In this document: positions 1-11,080 of the stretch, one piece after another
Numbering within the stretch: the stretch's first letter is position 1
Layout: each line of letters begins with the position of its first letter
Source of the DNA: Epichloe hybrida
Taxonomy: Eukaryota > Ascomycota > Sordariomycetes > Hypocreales > Clavicipitaceae
Direction of reading: 5' to 3'
NCBI GenBank assembly: GCA_019022495.1
Contig: JAFEKR010000036.1
Coordinates: forward strand, 62,001-126,000
Length of the DNA: 64,000 nt
The notes under the pieces: model-generated
The model's input: the letters and a program-made list of their open reading frames with translations, nothing else
What the model was told of the DNA's origin: nothing
Databases searched by the model: none
Position numbers and translations under genes: made by a program

Positions 1-420
1 TGATGGTTCAACTGCACCTGGCATTTAGTTCTCACTGTCATTCTTCCATTGAGAATTGAAAGCCCGTAGATTTCCGTGTCTTCACTTGGGCCGGTGGCTT
101 GACTGTGGAGTTGCCTCAGTCCGACGTTGAACTTGGTAAAGACTGGCGTCGGACCAAATAATTATAATTCCGTAAAATAAAGAACCTTGCGCGAGGGAAA
201 TCCTGTTCTTTTGCCTCGGTTGCTGTGCCATGCATGGCAAATTCAATCACAAATCACGTGAGCTTTTATGGACTCCGGAACGTGTCGCACTTGCCCAACG
301 CGAAATGGCAGAAGCTCCACCACCTCACCACCACAAAGCTGCAACGTTCGTCACCAACGAACGAGTCTGCATACTTTTCATCTTCGTTGAAGTCGCATCG
401 TGCGCCTGAAAGCGCCGAGC
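1..420. other. 5' flank of the RNPS1-like gene
   Basis: No gene is supported here. Short open frames on both strands lack any recognisable domain and overlap each other. The stretch probably holds the promoter and 5' leader of the SR/RRM gene that starts at 421. The left edge may include the end of a gene outside the window, but nothing shows it. Confidence 0.5.
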
Positions 421-1570
421 ATGACATTGCACTCCTGCTTCCCATCACGGGGTCGACCTCGATCTCCGACACGATCCATGTCACCTCGCTCAGACGTTTC
501 GCGCTCTCCCGTGCGCCAGCGACGACACGACTCTCGCAGCCTTTTGCGGTCGATAACGCCGCCTCCTCGTCGCAACGGACGGAACAGGAGCAATAGTCGC
601 AGTTGGAGCCGAGGTCGAGGCAGAGACAGCCGGGATGCGAGTGAGTCTCCGGTTTCCAGAAGCACAAAGGTCGGTACTATGATGTTCTCCCGAGGGGAAA
701 AAAATCAAAGAGGTTCAGCATCATTGACGCGACATTCCTAGATTGTTGTTGAGAGATTGTCCAAGAATATCAACCAAGATCATCTTCATGAGATATTTGG
801 CCAATTCGGCCCAATCAAAGATCTTGATCTGCCCATGAACAGAACCTGTAAGCCGACCTTGTTTCGTTCTTGTTGTATTTCATTTTTACCTGTACCATTT
901 CTGGCCATTCCCCCCACCCCCCCCCCAATCGTCACACCGGAATTTAGACTTACTGAAAGCTATTTGCAGTCGGCACAAACAGAGGAACCGCATACATTCT
1001 CTATGACCACGAAGCCGATGCTGAATCTGCCATCTCGCATATGCACGAAGCCCAAGTCGATGGCGCCATCATAAACGTGTCTATTGTTTTGCCGCGGAGG
1101 AAGCTTTCCCCACACCTCCCACAGCTCGCCGCGGAGCCAACATCGATCCTCGAGTTCCCATGTCAGGTCCGCGAGGTGGTGGTGGCCCGTCAGGGCGTGG
1201 CGGAGGCTTTCACCCTGGCGGCGGCGGCGGCGGCCGTCGTCGACAATCACCACCTTCGAGTCGGTACGGTCCCAGATCTGACGTCTACAGACCATGGTCA
1301 AGATCCCCTTCAAGGTCACCGGGTGGTGCGCCGCCTTTACGCGGGGGTGGTGGTGGCGGCGGCGGTGGGGGCAGATACCGTAGCCGATCCATGGATTCCT
1401 ATTCCTCTCGGTCAAGGTCCAGATCACCCGCTCCCCGAAGGAGAGGCGGCGGGAACGGCGCTGGAGATGGCGGGCACGACGATGCGGAAGACAGACGACG
1501 CACCCGTAGTCGCAGCTTCGGAAGCCATGGTGGCTGGAGCCGTTCGCGAAGTCCCCGAGGTGGCCGTTGA
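421..1570 (+). CDS. RNPS1-like SR-rich RNA-binding protein (frame disrupted)
   Basis: Exons are 421-669, 742-847 and 970-1570; introns 670-741 and 848-969 are GT-AG. Exon 1 encodes an RS/SP-rich N-terminus. Exon 2 and the start of exon 3 encode one RRM, from IVVERLSKNI to VSIVLPRRK, with the RNP1-type segment GTAYILYD. The C-terminus is rich in Gly, Arg, Ser and RS dipeptides. Family knowledge: RNPS1 is a nuclear SR-like factor that joins splicing and exon-junction complexes. The frame carrying the RRM does not continue into the expected RRGANIDPRVP linker and RS tail. That tail lies in the next frame, and one extra C in the run at 1108-1111 would join them. The start at 421 is the first in-frame ATG; 478 is an alternative. 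Confidence 0.72.
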
Positions 1571-2198
1571 TTGGTGCTAGCCAAAGTGTACTTTTCATGT
1601 GAATTGCCATGTCGACAGAAGGGGAATAAATCTATTTTGGCGTCTAGGGGTCCAGATAAGACGATGATGACTGCTGAAACAAACGGTCTGCGAAATCCGT
1701 CCGAGCCCGGGAACACGGGATTTTCGTTTCATTTAAAGAAGGGGAAAAAATAAAAAATAGAAGGCGATGATGCCATTTATCCTCGTTTGTCGACAACATA
1801 GTCAAGAGTGAATGTCATCTCCTCAAGACTCGGTACACCAAATACCGGATGGCGCGATAAGACATGGCAATGACACGTATTCTGTATTGCTGGAAATCAA
1901 GTCTATAGGAGCCTGCCTTGTTTCTCCAGCCCGTACCAGTCCATTATTATTATGTCTACATCGACCTTGAAGCTTGTTCCTATACCAGGTTCTATCTATC
2001 ACTGCGGTCGCTATCATTTGTATGTTCATTGTTATGCTGGCTGGGTATCGCCAGCAATTGTCATGTTTCCCTTGCATAAATTAGATGCATTGGCCCCAAC
2101 CAATGAGGGCAAAAGAATTATAAAAATCAACCATGTCTACATCTTTCAGCCATGGCGTTTATTCAGACCTGCCCCTGCCCCTGCCCCCTTTTCATTAG
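1571..2198. other. Intergenic, convergent 3' regions
   Basis: This lies between the 3' ends of the RNPS1-like gene (+) and the fasciclin gene (-). It is moderately AT-rich, consistent with 3' UTRs and polyadenylation signals for both. No further gene is seen. Confidence 0.5.
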
Positions 2199-3546
2199 TT
2201 ACAAAAAGGCCATGCCAGCACCTATTCCAAGCATCCCCATCGCTGCACCGGCCAAATGCGCCGTACACCTAGGGCCAATGCCCTTTGAAGTGCTATGGAA
2301 CAGGGAACTCGTCGTCGCCGTCCTCGTAGCAGACGCGACGTCGCCGCTCGTTGTTGTGACGGGACAGTCGGCCGTGCATGGTAATGCCGTGGTAAAGGCG
2401 GCGCCAGAGGCAGTTGATACGGCGTACACGGGAGGTTGCTTGGTAACGCTCGGATTGGGCACCACGTGCTCTACATCCGGGTTGAGGACGTTGCCGATCA
2501 TGTGCATGACACCATTGGCGAGCAAGATGTCCGGCTGGACAATCTGGGCCGAGTTGGCGAACTTGTTGTTTCCGTCTTGACGAATCGTGAGGTGGGCGGC
2601 GTTGAGACCCGATGCGTCCTTGGCGAGAGTGGTGTAGCTCGTTCCGTTGGTGAGCGTCTTTGAATCAAGCACCTGGTCGGGGATGACGTGGTAGTTGATG
2701 ATTCTGGCGAGTTTGGTGGCATTCAAGCCCTGAAGGGTGCCGCCAACAGACTTGAATGCCTCGTTGGATGGGGCGAAGATGGTGACGTTCTTGCGATAAG
2801 CAATGTCCGGCATCAAACCGGCGGCGTACAGGCTTCCCAGGAAGGACTTGGCTTGAAAGGCCTCGGCAGTCTGGTCGACTTGCGTAGGGGGGACGAGCAA
2901 GTTGTCCACAACTTGGATCAGACCACCGGTGAAGGTGATATCCGGGTCGGTGACTGTGCAGCGTGATCCCTGACCACTGGTGAAGATGATTGAATCGCCT
3001 TGCTTGTTGATGAGAACGCCCTGGCCGGTAGTGACGTTTGTGTAAGCCGAGTTGGTGAGGCTCGTGGTCTCAAAGTAAGTCAGACCTTCCTGAAGACTAC
3101 CGATGGCAACGGTGCCTTTGAGAATGTGATACTGGAGAAGGGGGATCGTCTTGTCCTTGTTCTCCGGGTCCCAGAGACTGTTGAGGGCTGTGTAGGGAAT
3201 ATTGTCTATGGCCTTGTTGGAAGGAGCGACGATCTGTTCCTCGCGTTAGTATCTTGAACAAAACTGTATACGTCCTGGTCTGGATCAAGACCTACCGTCA
3301 CACCGCTGTAGTTGGGCAATTGCAACAGAATATCGGGGAATTTCTACATGGACCAAATGGTCAGTGACGGCCCATAACCAGCCATATCTCGGCAGATGGC
3401 GTGGAAGACAGAAAATCTACCTTGATCAGGTCGTAGAATTTGCTCAGGTCCTTGTTGCCGGCAAGCACGGAGCCCAAGTCCCTCTTGTCGTCGGCCCAGA
3501 CGCCCGCCGCGAAAAAGATCAAGCCCAGCGCAGCGTTGAACAACAT
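2199..3546 (-). CDS. Fasciclin (FAS1) domain cell-surface protein
   Basis: Three exons on the minus strand: 3546-3421, 3343-3296 and 3233-2199, with GT-AG introns 3344-3420 and 3234-3295. The 402-residue product starts with a signal peptide (hydrophobic run ending VWA, then DDKRD). Two FAS1 domains follow, roughly residues 25-190 and 195-330. Each carries the family motif (TIVAPSNKAI near residue 58 and TIFAPSNEAF later) and an H-box-like segment (LQYHILKG, INYHVIPD). A Ser/Thr-rich stalk leads to a hydrophobic C-terminus (GAAMGMLGIGAGMAFL) typical of a GPI-anchor signal. FAS1 proteins act in adhesion or wall association; the specific role is unknown. It is divergent from the GH16 gene across a 2.1 kb spacer. 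Confidence 0.88.
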
Positions 3547-5650
3547 GATGATGGCGCTGCAATGATGACACTGTGCTTAAGGAGTACGAGTACGCGCCCA
3601 GCAATCCCGGGTATAACGTGAATGGTCCTAGATATGTATCTAGCACAGAGGACAAGGAGCAGGATGCGAAAGGCGGACGGGATTCTCTAGTCGGGCGCTT
3701 GTCTCGCAGCAACGGCGACGAAGAAACTGGACCAGCTGGCGAGCACCTTCACTCCTTCCCGCGGCCGCAAGCAGCAAGCGGCAAGCGGCAAGATGGATAA
3801 GGATGGGTCTTGGGTTCGCTGGGCCTGGCACTAGTCTACTAGTTCTATTTTTCTGTGCTACTTCTCCTGAGTCCTCCTGACTCCTCCTGACTCCTCCATA
3901 GTACATATGTACATGTATGGATATACCGTACACGACGACGGAGTCCCGCGTTGCCAAGCCGCTTTGGACGGAAGCTTTCCAGAATACGAAGTCGGCGGCA
4001 GCGTCGCCCAACTGACGAGGCTGCACTTGTTGATCTCGTCGTCTTCTTGCTCCGGCGACAAGTCAGTCGACCCACCGTTGCGCTTTTGATTTGTGAAACG
4101 ATACGGGACGCGAAACAAGGGTCCAGGCCCCGTTGCACCTGTCACAGCAAGGCATTCGAGACATTGTCTTGGCCGGGTTTGACTCCCTCTGAGTCCCTCA
4201 CCATGTTTCTGTATGTATATGTACATTGTGGTACATTGTACACAGCAGCTGACCATTAGGGTTGGTGGGAGCCCGGCTCGTACAATGAATGTATGTAAGC
4301 CGCAGATTGCCATGCAGCTCGACATTGTACAGAGTTATACGGAGTATAGGGAAGAAGAAAAGGTTCCATCGTGAGCATTGTCTCGCATACATGATCAAAC
4401 TTCAACACTTGTAGCTGTTCGGACAGCATACGTGATTGGAGTGTACTCCGCATAATGATAATAGGTCGCACATTGATCATTGATGAGCGACGGTGAGAAA
4501 CTGGGCAACTGGGCAACTGGGCAACCACCAAAAGGGGTCGGGACAACAGGTTGAAATCTGGAGGCAGACTTTGTACGCGGACTTGTTCATCTTGACTTTT
4601 TACTACCTACCTGCCTACGCAAGTAATCCGCACATCATAATGATGGTTGTGAATGTCGGGACCGCATGGCACTGTCACACGACGACATCATTCGCCAACA
4701 TCGCATGGATATATTGGTGAACCCTGAGGTCAAAGTCGGGGAAAAAGTGCGTCGTCCATCTCCCGCAGTGTGACCGCACTGGATTCTTTGACAAGTCTTT
4801 TCCGTGCTGTACCCGCAATAACCCCTGTCCGTTGGGGGGGGGGGGCGTGCATAGCGCATGCACGGACCGGGGTCAGGCTTGCGCCACAGATCGCTCTTGT
4901 CAGCCACAAATGCTTTCCTCTACTGGGAGAAGGAAGCTCTGGTCTATGGTCGTCGTCGAGATAGGCCCGAGGTGGCCCGTGCTACGTAGGCTGGCTGGGA
5001 GGGCAGAGGGGCAGGCGCAATGCGGCACGTTGGCGGCACGTTGGCGGCAGGCTGGACAGCTGTGCCGGCTCGGAGTCCCCCCAGCTGCCGCGACGTTGGC
5101 CGGTGGCAACACAGCTGGCTCGGTCCATCTTGCCTCTTGAGTCTCGCCCTGTCCTCCCCACATTCTTACCGCCACAGATGCACCCCGGCTAGACTGTTGG
5201 TCCTTTGAAGTTTGCCCGATCAAGCCCATTCACCATCCACCATTCACCATCCACCATTCACCATCCACCATGGCCATTCCATCTGGTTTGGTCTGGTTCA
5301 CCCACATGTCTTCCAACTTTTTGCAACCTCCGACGCTCATTATCAACAGCATACTTACCCACCAGATTCACGATTCAACAAACCCTTCCATACATTACTA
5401 GGTGTTGTCATCGAGTTGTCGGAATTCTTTGGACCTCTGTAATCAGCAACTGACTACTGCGACAATCAGTCCCTGGTTGGGCAGAGGCTGTTTGCGCGGC
5501 ACGCTGCTCGTCCACACCTGCGCTTGCAGCCGATTGGCAATCTGACAGTTGCTGTTCACAAAATTCTATATTTGCTGTTTACAGTTGGTTTCCAGTCATC
5601 TTGCTGTAGCACTCGCACCTTCATCCCCTCAATCTTTTCAGCCCACGGAC
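3547..5650. other. Divergent promoter region, fasciclin / GH16
   Basis: No gene is supported in this 2.1 kb. It holds several short tandem repeats: a 10-bp CTCCTGACTC-type unit about four times at 3861-3897, a 9-bp CTGGGCAAC unit three times at 4499-4525, and a 15-bp CACCATCCACCATTC unit about three times at 5229-5270. A TACGGAGTA motif is at 4338-4346 and a run of G at 4836-4845. Both promoters should lie here. A frame open upstream of the GH16 start (from 5549) is probably leader. Confidence 0.5.
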
Positions 5651-7177
5651 ATGGATCAAGATGCACACAACCACGGCTACCATGGCCACCCAGTCCCTTC
5701 TGCAGCTACCACAGTCAACGCAACTCCAATTCGCTCGGGGACCCCAAACACAGATGGCAGCCGGAATCCTTTCGATTTCAACGACACTGCATCCTCACAT
5801 CGACCTGGCAGAAGCACAAATCCATTCTCCAGCCCAGATGCCTCGCGGCCAGCTTCTAGCTACGGATCCTCAAGCGCCCTGGGGCCGCGTTACGATGTCA
5901 ACTCTCAGCGATACTTTCACTCAAGGCGCGTCTTGAAGGGGGGCATCGAGAAACCCTGGTTAGAAAAGAAAGACCCAAAAGAGAAGTGGGTTACGATTAT
6001 GCCTGTTGCCGGTATTCTCATAGGCCTGGCTCTCTCGGCCTTCCTGGTATGGGATGGCATTCGCAACGTGGTCCACCACAAGTACTGCCCTGTCCTTGAT
6101 GATAGTTTCCACGGCGGCCTCAACACTGACGTTTGGAGTAAGGAAGTCCAGGTTGGAGGTTTTGGGTAAGTCGCTGCCTTGTCAACCACAAATCATCAAT
6201 ACCAACTAGAGGCACAAGCTAATTCGTGTCCATTCTATAGCAATGGGGAATTCGAACAGACCACTGGTGGAGATGAAAATGTCTTTATTGAGAATGGAAA
6301 CCTGGTCATCAAAGCCACTCTTCAGGATGCTGACAAGGTTGAAAAGAACAATGTCATCAATCTTATAAAGGATGGGACGTGCACGTCCAAGGACTGGTAC
6401 AGCTGTGTGGCTGCCACCAATACTACCAACGGTAACTCGAGTATCGTTCCTCCGACCAAATCAGGTCGAATCCACACTAGGAAAGGCGCCCAACTCAAGT
6501 ATGGTCGTGTCGAGGTGACCGCGAAGCTCCCAGAGGGCGATTGGCTCTGGCCAGCCATATGGATGATGCCTGTAAAAGACACTTACGGACCCTGGCCGGC
6601 ATCTGGAGAAATCGATATCATGGAGTCCCGAGGAAACAACTGGACCTATGGCCAAGGCGGCAACAACATCATGTCATCTGCCCTCCACTGGGGCCCGGAT
6701 CCTGCCAACGATGCCTGGTGGAAAACAAACAACAAGCGCCAGGCGCTTCACACGACGTACAGCGGCGGTTTCAACACGTATGGCCTCGAGTGGTCGCAGA
6801 AGTATCTCTTTACATATGTCAACAGCCGGCTTCTCCAAGTGCTCTATACCAATTTTGATCGGCCCATGTGGCAGCGAGGTGGCTTCTCTGAATTCAGTGC
6901 CAATGGCACACGCGTGACGAATGTCTGGAGCCAGACGGGCAATAACAACGCACCATTCGACCAGGAATTCTATCTCATCATCAACCTTGCCGTTGGCGGC
7001 ACAAATGGCTGGTTCGAAGATGGCCGGTCAGGCAAGCCATGGAATGATCGGTCACCCAACGCCCGTAAAGACTTCTGGAGCGCCAGAGACAAGTGGTACC
7101 CAACTTGGAAACAGCCTCAACTGGAGGTAAGCCGGGTGGTGATGCTGCAGCAATGCGACGGTGACGAAGGACTGTAA
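5651..7177 (+). CDS. Membrane-anchored GH16 beta-glucanase-like protein
   Basis: Two exons, 5651-6165 and 6241-7177, with a GT-AG intron 6166-6240, give 483 residues. The N-terminal ~110 residues are Ser/Pro/Asn-rich and probably cytosolic. One membrane segment follows at about 113-137 (VTIMPVAGILIGLALSAFLV), so this is a type II membrane protein. The GH16 domain spans about 145-475. The catalytic motif EIDIME is intact at residues 295-300 (E295 nucleophile, D297, E300 acid/base by family rule). Members cleave or bind beta-1,3(4)-glucans and many fungal ones act on the cell wall. An in-frame ATG upstream at 5549 would add 34 residues; the start at 5651 is preferred because the segment upstream of it looks like leader. 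Confidence 0.9.
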
Positions 7178-8667
7178 AACGACCCCACAATAAATAAAAA
7201 TGGCAGGGGGGCCAAGGGGGGGAGGGGCATGGGGGGTCCGTGCTCGACGTTGGCAGCCTTGAATATTTCTTTGAATATTTCTTTTTTCATCATCATCATC
7301 ACCGGCGTGCTTCACAACAAGCCTACATTGGAGCTTGAGTACTACATATTTCAAGATGGAGGAGGCCACCGTATTGACCTGATTGTTTTCTGAATGTCAG
7401 GGAATACTTATTGCAAACATATATATATGGCGTATGAGATGTTTCTTTGTGGATTGGGTTGGATATTTGGGAGCAAATCACAAATTTTCTCCACACGACT
7501 TTTGAGATTCTGAACAGGGGATGGTGTTGGTGGTCCTACAATGTAGAACAGGTGAGACATCCCCGACTACTTTTGGCGCAATAGTGCAAACTCTTGAATG
7601 CGATAAGGTCCTTCAAGATTGTAATTCGTGAAAGCAACATGCGCAAAGGTGTAAATACCGCTCCATGACGATAAGCCTAAGCACTTGTTGTCGCCGACCA
7701 GTCATTGGCAGGAATTTGTATCCCTCAACTCGACTGCACGGAGAAGCACGAAAACCACACGATGTTGATTTGCGCCATTTCAAACCCCCATCATGTCTGC
7801 CATCTTGTCTCGGTCAGTCTGTGATCCGTATGTACACTTGTACGGGGAGCAATCTCTTCTTCTTCTTGTCTCATCTCCAATGCAGCCCCGTCACGTTCAT
7901 ACGCGAGTCCGGACTCTTCTGCAGCTTGTGCTTCGATGCAGGGCAGATGATCCGATGGGATGTCCAACGACTGCGTCGCGGCGATGATACTTTGCAGGTT
8001 CAGGTGATGCGGTTGAGCTGTCGTGAAACGCTGAAATTCCTTTTCCTGGTCTGGTTGCTCACCAGGCCTGACAAAGGTGGGAGAAAACTATGAAACTGAT
8101 GAGGTGAAAAAGGGTGGAGCAGCTTCGGGGCCAAGGTTTTCTACATGCAAGTTTCCATTCACAATGGATCTGACGGGGTGTTTCTCGGCGGGCATCGCTG
8201 CCACGGAGCAAATCCACTCGGATGAAGATGCCGAGCGCCCGGCGGGATGCTATTAATAATAATTTCTTCCTCCCACGTTGGCTTTCGCCCTCATGAGGGG
8301 AGTTTTGCTCTTTTACCTCTGGAGAAAGCCAAGCCAAAGCTATGTAGCCAGCATCAGGACTTGAAAGTGAGTCGGGAAAGAAACTGTAAACATGATGCTG
8401 GTCCTTGGTGGCTCCCTCCCGCCTCTTGATTAGCAATTCGCAATTCGCACTGCCACAGTCGCAACACGAAATTGGCTGAAGCACCAGCAGGGGTTTCCTG
8501 GTCGCGACATGCCGGCCTCGGCGTGTATATGTACATTATTACGTGTGCGAGCCATCTGCGAGGCGAGGGCCCTTGGACCCATCACCCATCCATCGACGGT
8601 GAATGGGTTCAAGCAAGTTGCTGCCGTACAACAAGGCGTCGTTGGTCCGGCCGATTCTACCTACATG
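7178..8667. other. Intergenic, GH16 3' side to transposon nest
   Basis: No gene is supported in this 1.5 kb. Short frames have no domains and normal-GC spacer composition. It ends at the TA (8668-8669) that marks the left edge of the nested transposon block. Confidence 0.5.
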
Positions 8668-8669
8668 TA

Positions 8670-8693
8670 CAGTGGGTCCAGGTAATTCCGAAG
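8670..8693 (+). repeat. Left TIR of mariner-like element
   Basis: It begins CAGTGGGTCCAGG, is preceded by TA, and matches the reverse complement of 34490-34514 with a single G indel. Confidence 0.85.
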
Positions 8694-9560
8694 CATTAGT
8701 AACGCGACCATGTACTGCGCGTACCTAGTGTAATATTTAAACTATGATTTCTTTACTAATTTAATTATAATTTAAATTTTATAATAGATAGTAAATACCT
8801 TAAAGAATTCTCTATTAATTAATATAACTAATATTTAGTATACTACTTATTTATATTAGTAAGTGCCTTAATTTAGTAAGGTATTATAATAATTAGCCTC
8901 TCTAAAAGCTTATTAGTAAAATCCTCCTAGACCTTTATAGTAGCTATTTTAAGTCTAGAAAATAGTCTTATACTCTCTATTATATATATTAGCTTAGGAT
9001 AATACTTATAGATTTTCTATTTTAGTAATTTCTAGATATTCTTAATTAAGTTAAGGTTAAGTAAGTATAGTAACTATAGTAGTAATTTAATTCTATTTTA
9101 TAAAGTCTAACTATATAACTAATTTTATATAGATTAAGCTCTAAAGATAAGAGTATTATTATATATAAAGATATTACTAGGTTTTAAAATTATAAGTAAT
9201 TTAGACTATAAGGTATTATATATTACTTATAAAGTTATACCTTATTATACTAAATCTAGATTACTAACTAGTATATATAATAAAGAGCATTTAAAAGCGC
9301 TAAAAGTACCTTAGAATATTAGTAATTTATATATTATATATAGCTTTAGTTATATAAAGTTTAGTTTAAGTCTCTCTCCCTAAAGATTTTTTACTAATTA
9401 GTTATAAGACTTTCTTTAAAGAAGTACTTTTACTTATATAATATATAAAATACTACTCTAGCTTCTAACTATTAGAACTTACTATAAAAACCTTATTAAA
9501 GAAAAAAACTTTATATTACTATAAGATTAACTTCTAATAATAAAGCTATATAAATCTTAG

Positions 9561-9727
9561 TGTAAGAGACCTAGAAGGTGTGCTAGGAATCCCAATAGAC
9601 CAAAAGATCCGCCAATGCTAGCCGTTGCTAATATTATACCTTATAATCACTTAAGACCTGTTGCTTACGCATAACACCCTATGGGCTGCCCTTAGGCCTC
9701 ACGCCTTATAATATATAGCGCCTCACA
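9561..9727. repeat. 5' LTR of TRIM-like element A
   Basis: 167 bp, TG..CA. It aligns end to end with 9990-10125 joined to 33973-34003; most differences are transitions of RIP type. Confidence 0.87.
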
Positions 9728-9989
9728 ACTATCCTTCCCCTTACTAGGGCTTATCCTAAGCTAGCACGCCGCCACTATCTAGCTAGGGAATAGGCCCGGA
9801 TTCCGTGGCCTTAGATAATTAGTAATTGCGAACCCCTAAGGCCTAGTATAGGTAAGACCCATACCTGCCCTATAAGCCTAACGTAAGCTACCTAGACCTA
9901 GCGATTAATCCCATGCGGACCTCGCGCACCTCGTGGGATTCAAACCTAGGACCTAGCGTAGCTAGAAGACCTGTAATAGCTAGCATAAT

Positions 9990-10125
9990 TATAAGAGACC
10001 TAGAAGGTATGCTAGGAATCCTAATAGACTAAAAGATCCGCCAATGCTAGCTATTACTAACATTACACCTTACAATCACTTAAGACCTGTCGCTTGCGTA
10101 TAACACCCTATGGGCTGCCCTTAGG
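9990..10125. repeat. 3' LTR of element A, left part
   Basis: First 136 bp of the 3' LTR, cut by gypsy B after TTAGG (10121-10125). The remaining 31 bp resume at 33973. The unbroken TTAGG context is visible in the 5' LTR. Confidence 0.87.
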
Positions 10126-10321
10126 TGTTACGTGGCGGAGCTAGATGCAGGCGCATATAAGACTAGATTCAGACTCTAGATAAAAAGAATTAACCTTCTT
10201 TAGATATCTTACCTTATACCTAATAGTAGCTCTTATAGCGAACTTAGTATAACTTTATAATAGTAAATCCATTAGCCCCTCTAATAGATTGCCTTATATT
10301 ATGCTAAACCTATACATAATA
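10126..10321 (+). repeat. 5' LTR of gypsy B
   Basis: It begins TGTTACGTGGCGGAGC. Its outer end is unmutated while its inner end has TATACATAATA where the 3' LTR has TGCACGTAACA. Confidence 0.87.
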
Positions 10322-11080
10322 TTTAGTAGTAATTAGAGATTCTTTTATTATACCCTTCTAGAAGCCTAGAAATAAAAACTATATGTCTAAATCTAATTAT
10401 TTATAATATTAATTCATAGATATTTAGTCTAACTTCCTAGTTACTAAAAATAAACTATAACTTATTCACTAGTTTTAGGCTTTTAATAAAGTAAACCCTA
10501 TATTTAAGTACTAAAAATAATAACTTATTAGAATTAAGAAACAAGAAAATTTAATTAAACTTATAAAATATAAATTTAATAATAGACTGCTTAAAAGACA
10601 CAAAAACCTAATATATTAAGAACCACTTATTTACTAGAATCTAATAGATTCGTAAGCTATATATCTTACGTAAAAGGAAGTTAAATTATGCATTTACAAA
10701 GCTAAATCTATAGGTTTTCTTAATAAATCTACTAGATTAAAAGGCAGTGAGGTATTAGAGGGATAATCTAAAGATATTAGCCTTACTTATAGCACTATAA
10801 CCACTAGAACTAGGAATAGTATAAATAAGGATAAGAATAATAAAGGAAAGGGGATTAAAAACTATCCTAAAAATAACACCGCTATTTAGCATACTAAACC
10901 CCCTAACTAGCTAATAGGGTTATATCTAGAGGACCTATAATTAGGACTCTTAGGGAACTTACTAGATTTAGAGGAATTTTATAACCTCTAGTTAGGATCC
11001 TTAGGGAACCTATAAGATCTAGGGGAGTATTACACTAAGATTAGTAAATCTAATACTATAAGGATTTTATAGGAGGTAAT

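Noticed and set aside
960..1610. 216-codon minus-strand frame over the RNPS1-like gene
   Set aside because: Antisense shadow of the Arg/Gly-rich exon; no domain or splice logic.
5549..5650. N-terminal extension of the GH16 protein from an ATG at 5549
   Set aside because: It would add a hydrophobic stretch ahead of a polar tail and a second TM, against type II topology; more likely leader sequence.
7665..8093. 142-codon frame on plus after GH16
   Set aside because: No domain and an equally long opposing frame nearby; not supported.
9933..9946. tRNA gene
   Set aside because: Only a T-arm-like stretch is visible; no acceptor stem or anticodon arm could be folded.
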